From JBHICC01 sp046759385 (lineage in GTDB: Bacteria > Pseudomonadota > Gammaproteobacteria > Acidiferrobacterales > SPGG2), in assembly GCA_046759385.1 (NCBI GenBank), contig JBHICC010000001.1:107509-171508 (forward strand): a stretch of 64,000 nt of DNA. The letters are read 5' to 3'. Positions 8,260 to 17,414 of this stretch are shown in pieces; position 1 is the first letter of the stretch, and the number at the start of each line of letters is the position of its first letter. Made by a program: the position numbers and the translations under genes. The notes under the pieces are model-generated. The model worked only from the letters and a program-made list of their open reading frames with translations. It did no database searches and was not told where the DNA came from.

Positions 8260-9039
8260 ATGTTAGATACCAGTTTGCCGCGGCTGCATACCCGATCGCT
8301 GTCTGTCTGGAAACGTAACGCACTTGTCTGGCGTAAGCTTATCGGCCCGAGCGTTGTGATCAATTTCGGTGAGCCGTTGCTGTACCTCCTGGGTCTCGGC
8401 TATGGCTTGGGACTTTTCATCGGACAGATGGCAGGCATGGATTACCTGACGTTTCTCGCGTCCGGCATCGTCGCCTCTTCGGCTATGACAACGGCCACGT
8501 TTGAGGGCATGTATTCGGTCTATACGCGTATGGTGCCACAACGGACATACGATGCCATGCTCGCTACGCCGATCGAAGTTGATGATATTCTTGCAGGGGA
8601 GATGCTCTGGTGCGCGACCAAGAGCCTGATCAGTGGTGTAGGCATCCTCATAGTCGCGACCCTGCTCGGTGCGGTCGGTGATTTGCGGGCGGTGCTCGCG
8701 CTTCCGATCGTGTTTCTGATTGGTCTGTCCTTCGCCGGCCCGGCGATGGTGATGAGTGCGATGTCGCCGGGTTATGATTTCTTTAACTATTACTTCACGC
8801 TCGTTATCACGCCAATGTTTATCGTGTCCGGCGTGTTCTATCCAGTCACAGTTTTACCCGAAGCATTACAGGCGTTTGTACAGTTTCTGCCTCTAACCCA
8901 TGCGGTGGCACTGGTGCGACCGCTGGTAGCCGGCCAGCCACTGACTGATGTTCCCTTGCATTTGCTAGTGCTACTGGGATACGCATCTGTCGGTTACTAT
9001 GTGGCGGTCATTCTTACCCGTCGGCGGCTAGTGGTGTAA
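8260..9039 (+). CDS. ABC-2 type exporter, membrane subunit (NodJ-like)
   Basis: Inner-membrane protein of 259 residues with about six hydrophobic segments, the fold of ABC-2 permeases of the NodJ group. The N-terminal RLHTRSLSVWKRNALVW and the central GEPLLYLLGLGYGLG and FFNYYFTLVITPMFIVSGVFYP stretches are characteristic of that family. It sits six bases behind its ATPase, so the two form one exporter. NodIJ exports lipo-oligosaccharides in rhizobia, but homologues are common in non-symbiotic Proteobacteria where the substrate is unknown. No nodulation genes are present here. Substrate not assigned. Confidence 0.9.
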   Translation: MLDTSLPRLHTRSLSVWKRNALVWRKLIGPSVVINFGEPLLYLLGLGYGLGLFIGQMAGMDYLTFLASGIVASSAMTTATFEGMYSVYTRMVPQRTYDAMLATPIEVDDILAGEMLWCATKSLISGVGILIVATLLGAVGDLRAVLALPIVFLIGLSFAGPAMVMSAMSPGYDFFNYYFTLVITPMFIVSGVFYPVTVLPEALQAFVQFLPLTHAVALVRPLVAGQPLTDVPLHLLVLLGYASVGYYVAVILTRRRLVV

Positions 9040-9047
9040 CGAAAACC

Positions 9048-10028
9048 ATGGGAACGGGTGCGGACCAAGCGTTAAGCGGTGTGCTACTTGATCGCGCGAC
9101 GATCGACGCCGGCGGCGACATTGCGTTCAGCGACCTTGAATCGATCTTCCCCAAATGGCGGTCGTTCGACTACACCGCAAAAGCAGACGTGGACGAGCGC
9201 ATACGCGGCGCGACCGTGGTTATCAGTAACAAGGCCGTACTTGATGCAGCGAGTATACGAGCAGCGCCACAGTTGCGTTTTGTCTGCATCGCTGCCACGG
9301 GTACGAACAACGTTGACCTACAGGTTGCCAAAAAGCTCGGCATTCCGGTGTCGAATGTGCGCCGCTACGCGACGCCGGCTGTTAGCCAACATACGATGGC
9401 GCTGATTCTCGCCTTGAGCACGCGTTTGATCGACTACCATGAGGCTGTACGCGCCGGGCGCTGGCAGCAGGCCATGCAGTTCTGCTTGTTGGATTACCCG
9501 ATCCACGAGCTTGACGGCAGGACCTTAGGCATCGTTGGCTACGGCGAGCTGGGCCAGGGTGTCGCTGGCCTGGCTCGTGCTTTCGGTATGAAGGTATTGA
9601 TTGCGCAACGACCCGGCGGCCCAGCACAAGCCGACCGCGTGCCCCTGAATGATCTGCTACCTCAAGTCGACGTATTAAGTCTGCACTGCCCGCTGACGGC
9701 AGAAACCAAAGGCCTCATCGGCGAGCGCGAGCTTAAGCTGATGAAGCCCGATGCGATCCTAATTAACACCGCGCGCGGCGGCATCGTCGACGAAGCGGCG
9801 CTTGCGAGCGCGTTACACGCAGGAATCATCGGCGGTGCGGGCATTGATGTGTTGACTGTGGAACCCCCGGCCAGCGGCAATCCCTTGCTCGCCGACGACA
9901 TCCCTAACCTCATTGTTACGCCGCACTCGGCGTGGGCAAGCCGTGAAACGCGTCAGCGGTTAGTCGACGAAGTTGCCGCCAACATCCGCGCCTTTCTCGA
10001 CGGTAACCCAAGAAATCTAGTCGTGTAA
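9048..10028 (+). CDS. NAD(P)-dependent D-2-hydroxyacid dehydrogenase (glycerate dehydrogenase type)
   Basis: A 326-residue member of the D-isomer 2-hydroxyacid dehydrogenases. The Rossmann loop is GIVGYGELGQGVAG. The catalytic Arg/Glu/His are seen in NTARGGIVDE, LTVEPP and TPHSAWAS. The ATGTNNVDL motif and overall length resemble HprA-type glycerate/hydroxypyruvate reductases. It begins eight bases after the exporter permease and is probably in the same transcript, though no shared function is obvious. The exact substrate (hydroxypyruvate, glyoxylate or another 2-oxoacid) cannot be told from sequence. It ends one base before the stop codon of the convergent gene. Confidence 0.88.
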   Translation: MGTGADQALSGVLLDRATIDAGGDIAFSDLESIFPKWRSFDYTAKADVDERIRGATVVISNKAVLDAASIRAAPQLRFVCIAATGTNNVDLQVAKKLGIPVSNVRRYATPAVSQHTMALILALSTRLIDYHEAVRAGRWQQAMQFCLLDYPIHELDGRTLGIVGYGELGQGVAGLARAFGMKVLIAQRPGGPAQADRVPLNDLLPQVDVLSLHCPLTAETKGLIGERELKLMKPDAILINTARGGIVDEAALASALHAGIIGGAGIDVLTVEPPASGNPLLADDIPNLIVTPHSAWASRETRQRLVDEVAANIRAFLDGNPRNLVV

Positions 10029-10029
10029 T

Positions 10030-10590
10030 CTAGCTCCCAAGCATCGCCCGCTTAAGACCGCTATCGGCGGGCTCGGCGCCTAACCAGACCTTGAGCAACG
10101 CCTTGCTGAAATCTGCTCCGGGAATTGTACCTTTGGGTTTACCGTTGATAGTGACCTGCGTGCCGGTGCCGGGCACGTAATCCATCAGAATCACGTCGCC
10201 TTTGTTAGCATCGGTGAAGAGCTTGTTGAAATCATTAAGCCGAGCCTGGAGCTTGCTCATATCGGCCTTGGAGTTACTGTTGAAGCCCACGTTCCAGCCT
10301 TCGACGAGCTTTTCACGCTCGACCTTCTTATAGAGGAAATGCATGAGTACGCGCTTGGGCCCCGATTCGTTCAGTGCGGCCTCTGTCGTTGTGACTTTAT
10401 TGGCCAGGTAAAGCGCACCGACGTAGACCTTGACGAAAAACTTCTTGCGTACACCAGCGCCATTTAGCACAAGCGTCGCCCCGGCGAGCTGCGTGGTGTC
10501 GTCAAGCTTGACGCCGGCCACTTTCGCTGCGTTGGCGGGAGAGGTTAGCAGCGCGGCAACTAGAGAAACAGGAAGCAATAAGGCTTTCAT
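10030..10590 (-). CDS. Secreted chalcone-isomerase-like protein
   Basis: A 186-residue protein with a clear Sec signal peptide (about residues 1-21, cleavage after SPANA). The mature part matches the bacterial chalcone-isomerase-like domain: VAGVKLDDTTQLAGATLVLNGAG, then VKVYVGALYL and ending near VWLGAEPADSGLKRAMLG. Bacterial members lack evidence for chalcone chemistry. They are usually periplasmic proteins of unknown role, some near lipid-handling genes. It stands alone, convergent with the dehydrogenase gene and divergent from the DUF4153 gene. A strong GGAGGAGG-type ribosome-binding site lies just upstream of the ATG. Confidence 0.85.
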   Translation of the reverse strand: MKALLLPVSLVAALLTSPANAAKVAGVKLDDTTQLAGATLVLNGAGVRKKFFVKVYVGALYLANKVTTTEAALNESGPKRVLMHFLYKKVEREKLVEGWNVGFNSNSKADMSKLQARLNDFNKLFTDANKGDVILMDYVPGTGTQVTINGKPKGTIPGADFSKALLKVWLGAEPADSGLKRAMLGS

Positions 10591-10793
10591 TCCCTCCTCC
10601 TTCCGACCAAGGGATTAGAGTGAGGGTGAGTTTAAGGCCCAATATGGCATTCGTTCCAGCCTGTTGTGAATCGCTAGCGTTTTGCAGGTGTTTGCTGCTT
10701 ATCGCCCGGGAATGCTCGCTCAGGTGTCTGACACGTTGCATTCGCCGTGCTGAAGATGAAAACTTCGATTAACTCTATGCACACAAAATCACG

Positions 10794-12569
10794 ATGCGTG
10801 GAATTGATATGGTACTAAGCGACAGTGCTCGTCAGCGCCTTGTATTAGTACTTGTTGGTGCATTGCAAGGGGTGGTCTCCTGGCTCACGGCGAAGTACTG
10901 GCCGACAGAACCGCATGCTGCCGCCGTTCTGGCATCGATATTGACGTTTACACTTATCTTCGGCTGGACATTCCAGCTGCTATGGAGGGGTCGCCATATC
11001 GCCAGACTGCTTTCTGTCGTGGTGAGCGTGGCCGCGGTATTCGCGTTGGTGGCGTTGTGGGTCTGGTGGCAGTTACCCGGCCAAAACCCGCTTTACCACG
11101 GTGACAGCTATCGTACCTTTACATTTATCCTGGCCAGCGCCGTTGCCGTGTACGTATTGATCCCTTTCGGCCAGATTTTCTACAACAGTGGCCGGTTTTC
11201 CTTTTCTTACATGGAGCTCTTTCGGCACAGCTGGAATACGCCGTTCATTATTTTGGTCGCAACTATGTTCACCGGCCTCTACTGGACATTGATTTACCTT
11301 TGGGGGGCGCTGTTCGGGCTGCTGGCGATCGAATTCTTCAAAGAGCTCTTCAGCTCCGCGCCCTTTGTTCACGTAACGACTTATCTCATTCTTGGGCTTG
11401 GCCTCGCTTTGGGCAAGGAGAGCAATAAGATCATCAACACCCTGCGGCGAATTACTTTGCTTGTTTTTAGAACATTGATGCCGCTGCTGGCGTTTATCGC
11501 GCTATTGTTTCTCGCCACGCTTCCCGTTACTGGGTTGCAGCCGCTATGGGATACAAAGGCGGCTTCACCGCTGCTGCTAATCCTTCTGCTGTTAACGATT
11601 CTTTTTATTAACGCTGTGTTGCAGGATGGTAGTGGCGCGAAGCCGTATACCCTGTGGGTGCGCAAAGGGGTTGAAGGGATGCTATTGGCCATGCCGGTTT
11701 TCGCGGCGTTAGCACTTTATGCAATCGGATTGCGTATCGCGCAATACGGGATTACACCGGACCGCTTATATACGGTTCTCATTGTCATCATCACAGGGTT
11801 ATATGCTCTCGGATATGCCGCCGCTGTGCCAGCCAGACAGGCGGTGTGGCTCGGGGTCATGCGGCCGGTGAACGTTGCTGTTTCGCTTATTATTGTCGGC
11901 TCGGCGGTTTTATTGCATACGCCCGTCTTGGATCCGCTCGGCTGGAGCGCACGCAATCAGTACGCGCGCCTTGTTGAAGGTAAAGTTGATGCCGAGGAGT
12001 TCGACTATGGTTCACTCCGGTTTCGATTTGGTCATGCCGGGTACGCTAAACTCAAGGCACTGCAGAAACTTCGGGATCACGCGCAGGCAAACGTTATCCG
12101 AGACAAGATCGCAATCACATTAGAGGCGAAATCTTATTATTCCTGGCGCGAGGGTCGCGTGCCTAGGTATTCGATGCACGACGTCCGTGAAAGGATATCA
12201 TCGCTATTGCCTGAGAAACGACTTCCTACGGAGTTCTTGAAGTACATGACGACCACCCACCGCGAGCTAGTTAGCACGTGCATGACGAGCGATGGTTGCT
12301 TCGTGTTTTTACAAAACTTGGACGATGATCCAGGCGATGAGTATGTGTTCATTCCTCCCGGGGGTAGCCACCGCGATGTGTTGGTGTTTGATCGAGTCGG
12401 CGTCAGCTGGAAACGGGTTGCTAAATTGATTGATAAGAACGGCCGGCGACCATGGCCAGGCACTCTGATTGACGAGTTGCGCAACGCGAACATTGAGCTC
12501 GTTACTCCTAAGTTCGGCAACATGAAGGTTGGGGATTCGTTTTATTTTGTAAATGAACTGAAAGAGTAA
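10794..12569 (+). CDS. Polytopic membrane protein, DUF4153 family
   Basis: A 591-residue protein. The first ~385 residues hold about a dozen hydrophobic helices. The last ~200 residues are soluble, beginning after LDPLGWSARNQYARL and rich in charged residues. The helical part, with the pattern SYRTFTFILASAVAVYVLIPFGQ and the following WNTPFIILVATMFTGLYW, fits the DUF4153 inner-membrane family, which has no established function. An alternative ATG lies at 10809. It is monocistronic: a 203-base spacer separates it from the divergent chalcone-isomerase-like gene, and the NUDIX gene behind it is convergent. The C-terminal domain is probably extracytoplasmic or cytoplasmic regulatory, but sequence does not decide. 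Confidence 0.75.
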   Translation: MRGIDMVLSDSARQRLVLVLVGALQGVVSWLTAKYWPTEPHAAAVLASILTFTLIFGWTFQLLWRGRHIARLLSVVVSVAAVFALVALWVWWQLPGQNPLYHGDSYRTFTFILASAVAVYVLIPFGQIFYNSGRFSFSYMELFRHSWNTPFIILVATMFTGLYWTLIYLWGALFGLLAIEFFKELFSSAPFVHVTTYLILGLGLALGKESNKIINTLRRITLLVFRTLMPLLAFIALLFLATLPVTGLQPLWDTKAASPLLLILLLLTILFINAVLQDGSGAKPYTLWVRKGVEGMLLAMPVFAALALYAIGLRIAQYGITPDRLYTVLIVIITGLYALGYAAAVPARQAVWLGVMRPVNVAVSLIIVGSAVLLHTPVLDPLGWSARNQYARLVEGKVDAEEFDYGSLRFRFGHAGYAKLKALQKLRDHAQANVIRDKIAITLEAKSYYSWREGRVPRYSMHDVRERISSLLPEKRLPTEFLKYMTTTHRELVSTCMTSDGCFVFLQNLDDDPGDEYVFIPPGGSHRDVLVFDRVGVSWKRVAKLIDKNGRRPWPGTLIDELRNANIELVTPKFGNMKVGDSFYFVNELKE

Positions 12570-12596
12570 GGAGCGCCCAGTGAAAGGCACTAGTCG

Positions 12597-13028
12597 CTAC
12601 TGGGCTTTATCACCGATAAGTGCGTGCGCCCAGTCGAGGATGGGTTGCACGCGTGGCGCCAGTAGCTCGCGCGCGTCCTCGTAATCGATCCACCGAAACT
12701 CGTGGTGCTCGGGATGGCCGAGTTCTGAGTTGATCGGCAACGACACATCACCTTCACTGCTCGCGGCGATATAGTAGCGCGCGACCTTGCCGCGGCGGTA
12801 AGGCGGGGTTTCGCGATAGTCATTGCCCCAACGAAACGTGAGACCCGTAAGGGTCGTTTCTTCCTCCACTTCGCGGACGGCGGTTGCCAGCGGATCTTCG
12901 TTTTCCTCCACAAGACCTTTAGGAAAGTCCCAGTAGTGATAGGCGCGCAGCAGGAGATAACGCGGCTCATTGTCTCGATAACGAACGATGACGACACCGG
13001 CGGACAAGATCTTTGCGGGTTGTGCCAC
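12597..13028 (-). CDS. NUDIX hydrolase (Ap4A-hydrolase-like)
   Basis: A 143-residue NUDIX protein. The Nudix box runs GLVEENEDPLATAVREVEEE, with the metal-binding glutamates in place and a Thr where the box usually has Gly near its end. The order of WDFPKGLVEENE, the YRRGKVARYYIA strand and a C-terminal EFRWIDYEDARELL resembles asymmetric diadenosine tetraphosphate hydrolases. A GTG start lies four bases after the stop of the FtsX-like permease gene, making it the last gene of the exporter operon. Its link to export is unclear, and it may simply be a housekeeping nucleotide-clearing enzyme sharing the transcript. Confidence 0.85.
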   Translation of the reverse strand: MAQPAKILSAGVVIVRYRDNEPRYLLLRAYHYWDFPKGLVEENEDPLATAVREVEEETTLTGLTFRWGNDYRETPPYRRGKVARYYIAASSEGDVSLPINSELGHPEHHEFRWIDYEDARELLAPRVQPILDWAHALIGDKAQ

Positions 13029-13032
13029 GGCG

Positions 13033-14229
13033 CTACTCGGTGCGCAGGGCCTCTACGGGATCGAGCCAGGCCGCGCGCCGCGCCGGAACGACGCCAGCGG
13101 CTAGTCCGATGGTGACGGCGAGGCAAGCAGCGAAGATGATATAAGCCCACGGTAGTTGTACTGGCAGGTCTGGCACGGTCACACGCAGCAGTTCCGCGCC
13201 CGCCATACCGAGCGTGAGCCCCACTACACCGCCGATCGCCCCCAACATCATTGCCTCGCCAAGAAACAAGGTCAGAACCTGGCGGCGACCGGCGCCAATG
13301 GCCCGCAGCAATCCGATTTCTGGCACCCTTTCATTCACGGCGATAATCATTATCGTAAGAATGCCGACACCGCCTACCAACAGCGATATCCCCCCCAGCG
13401 CCCCGACCGCAAACGTAAGGATGTTAAGTATGGAACCCAGCACCTCGAGCATTTGCGCCTGTGTCGTGATCGTGAAATCCTCCGAGCCATGACGCGCGCT
13501 GAGGGTTCGGCGTATGCCTGCTACCACTTCATCGACCGGCGCGTCTGCTCCGTAAAACACGTCGATTTCGAGCAGGCTGTCGCGGTTGAACAACTCCAGC
13601 GCCTTACCAATCGGGATGTATACCGCATCGTCAACATCCCAGCCCAGAATGTTCCCTTTCGGCTCCATCACGCCGATGATGCGATAGCGATCCCCCCCGA
13701 CGCGTATGCGTGCGCCGAGAGGGTTCGCGTTACCGAATAGTTCTTGTTTGAGCGTTGTTCCTACCACTGCGAACGCGCGCGCTGCGCGCGGGTCATCCGG
13801 TGGTAAAAACCGACCGACCGCGACGCCAAAGCGAAACGCGTGCGGAAAGTCATGTCCAACGCCGTTGACGGTTGTGCGTCGGCGTTTGGCGCGTGCCTCG
13901 ACCTGTGCGTTTCCCTGTACTACCGGTACCGTCGCTACCACGTGGCGAACGCGTCGCAAGGCTTCAGCGTCTTCGATAGTGAGTGGGCGCACCGTGCGAA
14001 GGAGACCTGGAAGACCGTGCGTTTCGGTGCGCCCCGGATTGACGGCAATCAGATTGGTGCCGAACTGCGTGAACTCGGCAAGTACGTATTGATGTACGCC
14101 TTCTCCGATGGCGGTCAGCAGCACCACTGCTGCAATACCGATGGCGATACCGAGCACAGTCAAGGCTGAGCGCAGACGATGCGCAAGCACAGCGCCTGTC
14201 GTTAGCCGAATTAGGTCGCGTGCGCGCAC
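13033..14229 (-). CDS. MacB/FtsX-family ABC permease, second subunit
   Basis: A 398-residue permease with the MacB topology: one N-terminal helix (LTVLGIAIGIAAVVLLTAIG), a periplasmic domain of about 230 residues, then three C-terminal helices. The FtsX signature VPEIGLLRAIGAGRRQVLTLFLGEA is conserved. There is no ATPase domain; the ATPase is encoded separately at 15425-16120. It starts with GTG three bases after the preceding permease gene. It is similar to but clearly different from that permease, so the transporter is probably a heterodimer, as in LolCE-type systems. Function inferred: extraction or export of a lipid, peptide or drug with the MacA-like adaptor. Confidence 0.9.
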   Translation of the reverse strand: MRARDLIRLTTGAVLAHRLRSALTVLGIAIGIAAVVLLTAIGEGVHQYVLAEFTQFGTNLIAVNPGRTETHGLPGLLRTVRPLTIEDAEALRRVRHVVATVPVVQGNAQVEARAKRRRTTVNGVGHDFPHAFRFGVAVGRFLPPDDPRAARAFAVVGTTLKQELFGNANPLGARIRVGGDRYRIIGVMEPKGNILGWDVDDAVYIPIGKALELFNRDSLLEIDVFYGADAPVDEVVAGIRRTLSARHGSEDFTITTQAQMLEVLGSILNILTFAVGALGGISLLVGGVGILTIMIIAVNERVPEIGLLRAIGAGRRQVLTLFLGEAMMLGAIGGVVGLTLGMAGAELLRVTVPDLPVQLPWAYIIFAACLAVTIGLAAGVVPARRAAWLDPVEALRTE

Positions 14230-14232
14230 ACG

Positions 14233-15438
14233 CTATCTCCGCGAAAGCGCCTGCACGGGATCGAGCCGCGCCGCACGTCGCGCAGGCAGCACGCCGAAGA
14301 ATAGTCCCGTAAACAATGCCACCGCGAGCGCCGAGGCAACTGCCCACAACGGTGTTCCGACTGGGAATGCCGGGTAGATGCGACCGATTATCCAACCTCC
14401 GAACTGACCGGCGCAAAAACCTAGCGCGGCACCGAAGAAGGAGAGCACGCCTGCTTCGGCGAGAAAAAGTGCCTGTATTGTTCGGGCCGTAGCACCAAGC
14501 GCCTTGAGCAAACCGATCTCAGATGTACGTTGCGAGACCGCAACCAGCATGACATTCATGATCAGGATACCGGCGACAGCAAGGCTAATCGCCGCTATGC
14601 CGGCGACCGTTAGTGTCAGTGCGCGAAGCACCCGATCGAAGGTGGCAAGCACGGCGTCTTGGGTGATCACGGTGACATCATCCTCTCCGTCATGACGCGT
14701 ACGTATGATTTCGGTAATACGGCTGCGTGCATCGGCAATTGCCTCACGGCTGCGCGCCTCGACAAGGATGCGGAACAGCGATGCGGTATCGAACAGCGCC
14801 AGCGCGGATGCCACCGGTATCACCACGACCTCCTCGATGTCTATGCCAATGCTGCGCCCTTCCGAAGCCAGTACACCAATGACGCGAAAGCGACGATCAC
14901 CAATGCGCACCCACTGTCCAAGCGTCTTCTCAGGGCCGAAGAGTTCCTGGCGGATCTTAGCGCCGAGCACGCACACCGGCGAGGCCCGACGCGGATCGGT
15001 GGCGGGTAAGAACCGCCCCTGCGCCATAGCAAGGTGCCGGACCGCGAGAAACTCGTGGGTCGTGCCGATGACAATAGCGTCGCGGTCGCGGCGTGCAAAC
15101 GATGCCGCGGCGCTGCCTACCGAAATTGGTGCAATCCGTCGCACTGCGCGGATACGCTCGAGCGCGAACGCATCGTCGATCGTGAGATCGCGCGGCGTTT
15201 GTCCCAGTAAAGGTGGTGGTCCGCCTGTTGTTTCCGATCGTCCAGGCAATACGATCAACAAATGCGTGCCGAGCGAGGAAAACTCATTGACCACAAAACG
15301 CCGCGCGCCATCGCCGAGCGACGTCAAGATAACCACGGCGGCTACACCGATTGCCATGGCAATTAGCATCAGCAAAGTGCGCAGCCGATAACCTCGCAGC
15401 GCCTTGCCGGCGAACCTCAAGACATCACCCGGCCCCAC
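14233..15438 (-). CDS. MacB/FtsX-family ABC permease, first subunit
   Basis: A 401-residue permease of the same family as the next gene. It has an N-terminal helix (TLLMLIAMAIGVAAVVILTSLG), a periplasmic MacB-type domain, and C-terminal helices with the signature TSEIGLLKALGATARTIQALFLAEAG split across the first pair. The C-terminal VLPARRAARLDPVQAL is the standard ending and recurs in its partner. The GTG start lies inside the 3' end of the ATPase gene (14-base overlap), so translation is coupled. Two paralogous permeases in one operon argue for a heterodimeric membrane unit rather than the fused MacB homodimer. Confidence 0.9.
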   Translation of the reverse strand: MGPGDVLRFAGKALRGYRLRTLLMLIAMAIGVAAVVILTSLGDGARRFVVNEFSSLGTHLLIVLPGRSETTGGPPPLLGQTPRDLTIDDAFALERIRAVRRIAPISVGSAAASFARRDRDAIVIGTTHEFLAVRHLAMAQGRFLPATDPRRASPVCVLGAKIRQELFGPEKTLGQWVRIGDRRFRVIGVLASEGRSIGIDIEEVVVIPVASALALFDTASLFRILVEARSREAIADARSRITEIIRTRHDGEDDVTVITQDAVLATFDRVLRALTLTVAGIAAISLAVAGILIMNVMLVAVSQRTSEIGLLKALGATARTIQALFLAEAGVLSFFGAALGFCAGQFGGWIIGRIYPAFPVGTPLWAVASALAVALFTGLFFGVLPARRAARLDPVQALSRR

Positions 15439-16120
15439 GTCGCCTCCCCGTCGCCCTGTCGCTTTCTATTCGACCATCGACCATATGAATCTGGCGTGTT
15501 GCGCGCTCCGCGATCTCGGGATCGTGTGTGACAACGATTAACGTGATGTTCTTGCGGTTAAGTTCCTCGAGCACTTCAAGCACCTCACGGCCAGCGGCAC
15601 GGTCGAGATTACCGGTGGGCTCGTCGGCAAGGATTACCGAAGGTTGCAGAATCGTAGCGCGCGCGATCGCAACGCGCTGGCGCTGACCACCCGAGAGCTG
15701 CTCCGGCTTGTGGTGCTTGCGATCGCCGAGCGCGACGGCGTCGAGGATACGGTCGACACGCGTTCTGCGTTCGCTCGGCGCCAACCCCGCCAGAATAAGT
15801 GGCAGCTCCGTGTTTTCCGCGGCAGTTAGACGTGGAATTAGATGGAAGAACTGGAACACGAACCCGAACTTATCTCGTCGGATCTGTGCCTGCTCCACGT
15901 CGGCGAGCGTTGTCACATCTTGACCGTCAAATCTGTATATGCCTGACGTGGGGCGATCGAGAAGTCCGACAATATTGAGCAAGGTGGACTTACCCGACCC
16001 CGACGGTCCCATCAATGCAACATACTCGCCTCGGCCGATGTCGAGGGTGACATCCCTCAGAGCGTGAACCGACTGGTCGCCAACATCAAAGATCCGGTGG
16101 ATCTGGCCTAACCGGATCAC
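15425..16120 (-). CDS. ABC transporter ATP-binding protein (MacB/LolD type)
   Basis: A 231-residue cytoplasmic ATPase with Walker A GPSGSGKST, signature LSGGQRQRVAIARA, Walker B VILADEPTGNLD and switch histidine in IVVTHDPEIA. The sequence RIFDVGDQSVHALRDVTLDI and the FVFQFFHLIPRLTAAENTELP loop are typical of the LolD/MacB group that powers FtsX-type permeases. The start ATG overlaps the adaptor stop by four bases. It energises the two permeases downstream. Confidence 0.93.
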   Translation of the reverse strand: MIRLGQIHRIFDVGDQSVHALRDVTLDIGRGEYVALMGPSGSGKSTLLNIVGLLDRPTSGIYRFDGQDVTTLADVEQAQIRRDKFGFVFQFFHLIPRLTAAENTELPLILAGLAPSERRTRVDRILDAVALGDRKHHKPEQLSGGQRQRVAIARATILQPSVILADEPTGNLDRAAGREVLEVLEELNRKNITLIVVTHDPEIAERATRQIHMVDGRIESDRATGRRRGAG

Positions 16121-17313
16121 GGCGTCCTTTTCGGGACTTCGGGTAATACATAGGCGCCGTCCTCGACCCCCTCCCGCTCGACGGAGACAACGATCTGGTC
16201 ACCGGCCTCAAGCCCGGATCGCACTTCGGTGAACTTCCAATTTGCAAGTCCAGGCTCGAAGCGCCGCTCCTGCAGGCGTTGCGTTTGTGGTCGGTAAACC
16301 AGCACGCGGTAGCCTTCTAGCACCGCTTCGGTCGGCACGCGCAGCACCTTTTCGCGAGTATCGAGGACAATCTCAAGGTCAGCGCTGTAACCGGGCAGTA
16401 ATCGCTTCGTCTCCTTCGGATCCGTGAAAGCGGCCTCTACCTCCACAGTGCGCGCTTGCTTCTCACGGTCAAGTACGTAAGGCGCGACACGTTTCACTTG
16501 GCCGTCGAACGAACGTCCGGCGAAGGCATCGAGGGTGATGCGCGTCGTCTGCCCGGGCTGAACCGCGGGAGCATCGACTTCGTCGATCGGCGCAGTCACA
16601 TACAAACATTGCTGACCGATCAAATCGATGGCCGGCAGTGTTGGGATGCCTGGCGGTGATGGTGTGACGAACTCTCCAAGCTTTGCATTTACTTCTGCCA
16701 CGACACCATCAAACGGCGCCACGAGTATCGTTCGCTCAAGCGCTGAGCGTGCCACCGATACACGCACGCGGCTAACCTCGGCGGTAGCGCCAGCGGCTCG
16801 GCAAGCGGCTTCCCCGGCGTCGGCATCGGCGACCGCCTGATCGACGGTGTCTTCCGAGACCAAGCGCGACTTCTTAAGGCTCAGGAGCCGCTTCGCTTCG
16901 CGCTCGGCCGCCTTGGCGAGCGCGCAGGCCTCTTGTGTGCGTGCTTTGGCGGCCTTAGCTTCGCTTTTTGCGAGCTTAAGCTCGGCTTTCAGGTCCTCAT
17001 TCCATAGGCTCAGCAATTCTTGACCCGCGCGCACGCGGTCGCCCGCGCGCACCGGTAAGCGCGCAACCTGCCCTCCGGTAGGTGGCGCCATACGTGCGCG
17101 CTGACACGCTTCAACGGTGCCGGCGCGGGTGTTGGCGACGCTGGCTTCGACGCGCCCGTGGTCGACCGACCATAGAACGACACCGATGGGCTTGGGTCGC
17201 GAGAGATACCAAGCACCGACGCCCGCTCCTGTCAGCGCGCACAGCAAGAGCAAGAACAACCAAACCTTGCCGCGTTTCTGAGACGAAGAGACCGAATTTG
17301 AACCGTTACTCAT
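16117..17313 (-). CDS. Periplasmic adaptor protein (MacA/HlyD family)
   Basis: Membrane-fusion protein linking the ABC permeases to the cell exterior or an outer-membrane channel. With the ATG at 17313 it has 398 residues: a short cytoplasmic tail, one helix (VWLFLLLLCALTGAGVGAWYL), a lipoyl half-motif (GGQVARLPVRAGDRVRAGQ), a coiled-coil hairpin from about residue 95 to 165 rich in Lys/Ala/Glu, the second lipoyl half (LVAPFDGVVAEVNAKLGEFV) and beta-barrel domains. A longer in-frame opening (17367) adds a non-membrane tail, and the 17313 start is preceded by a GGTGGCGAG stretch. No TolC-like gene is in the window, so the outer-membrane partner must be elsewhere. Confidence 0.88.
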   Translation of the reverse strand: MSNGSNSVSSSQKRGKVWLFLLLLCALTGAGVGAWYLSRPKPIGVVLWSVDHGRVEASVANTRAGTVEACQRARMAPPTGGQVARLPVRAGDRVRAGQELLSLWNEDLKAELKLAKSEAKAAKARTQEACALAKAAEREAKRLLSLKKSRLVSEDTVDQAVADADAGEAACRAAGATAEVSRVRVSVARSALERTILVAPFDGVVAEVNAKLGEFVTPSPPGIPTLPAIDLIGQQCLYVTAPIDEVDAPAVQPGQTTRITLDAFAGRSFDGQVKRVAPYVLDREKQARTVEVEAAFTDPKETKRLLPGYSADLEIVLDTREKVLRVPTEAVLEGYRVLVYRPQTQRLQERRFEPGLANWKFTEVRSGLEAGDQIVVSVEREGVEDGAYVLPEVPKRTP

Positions 17314-17414
17314 CGTACGAACTCGCCACCGCGGATGCGGTGAAACGTCAAACCGATGTCCGCCCACATGCTACCAGAAAGACCCGCCGACACGAGGCGC
17401 CGATCCACCAGCAC

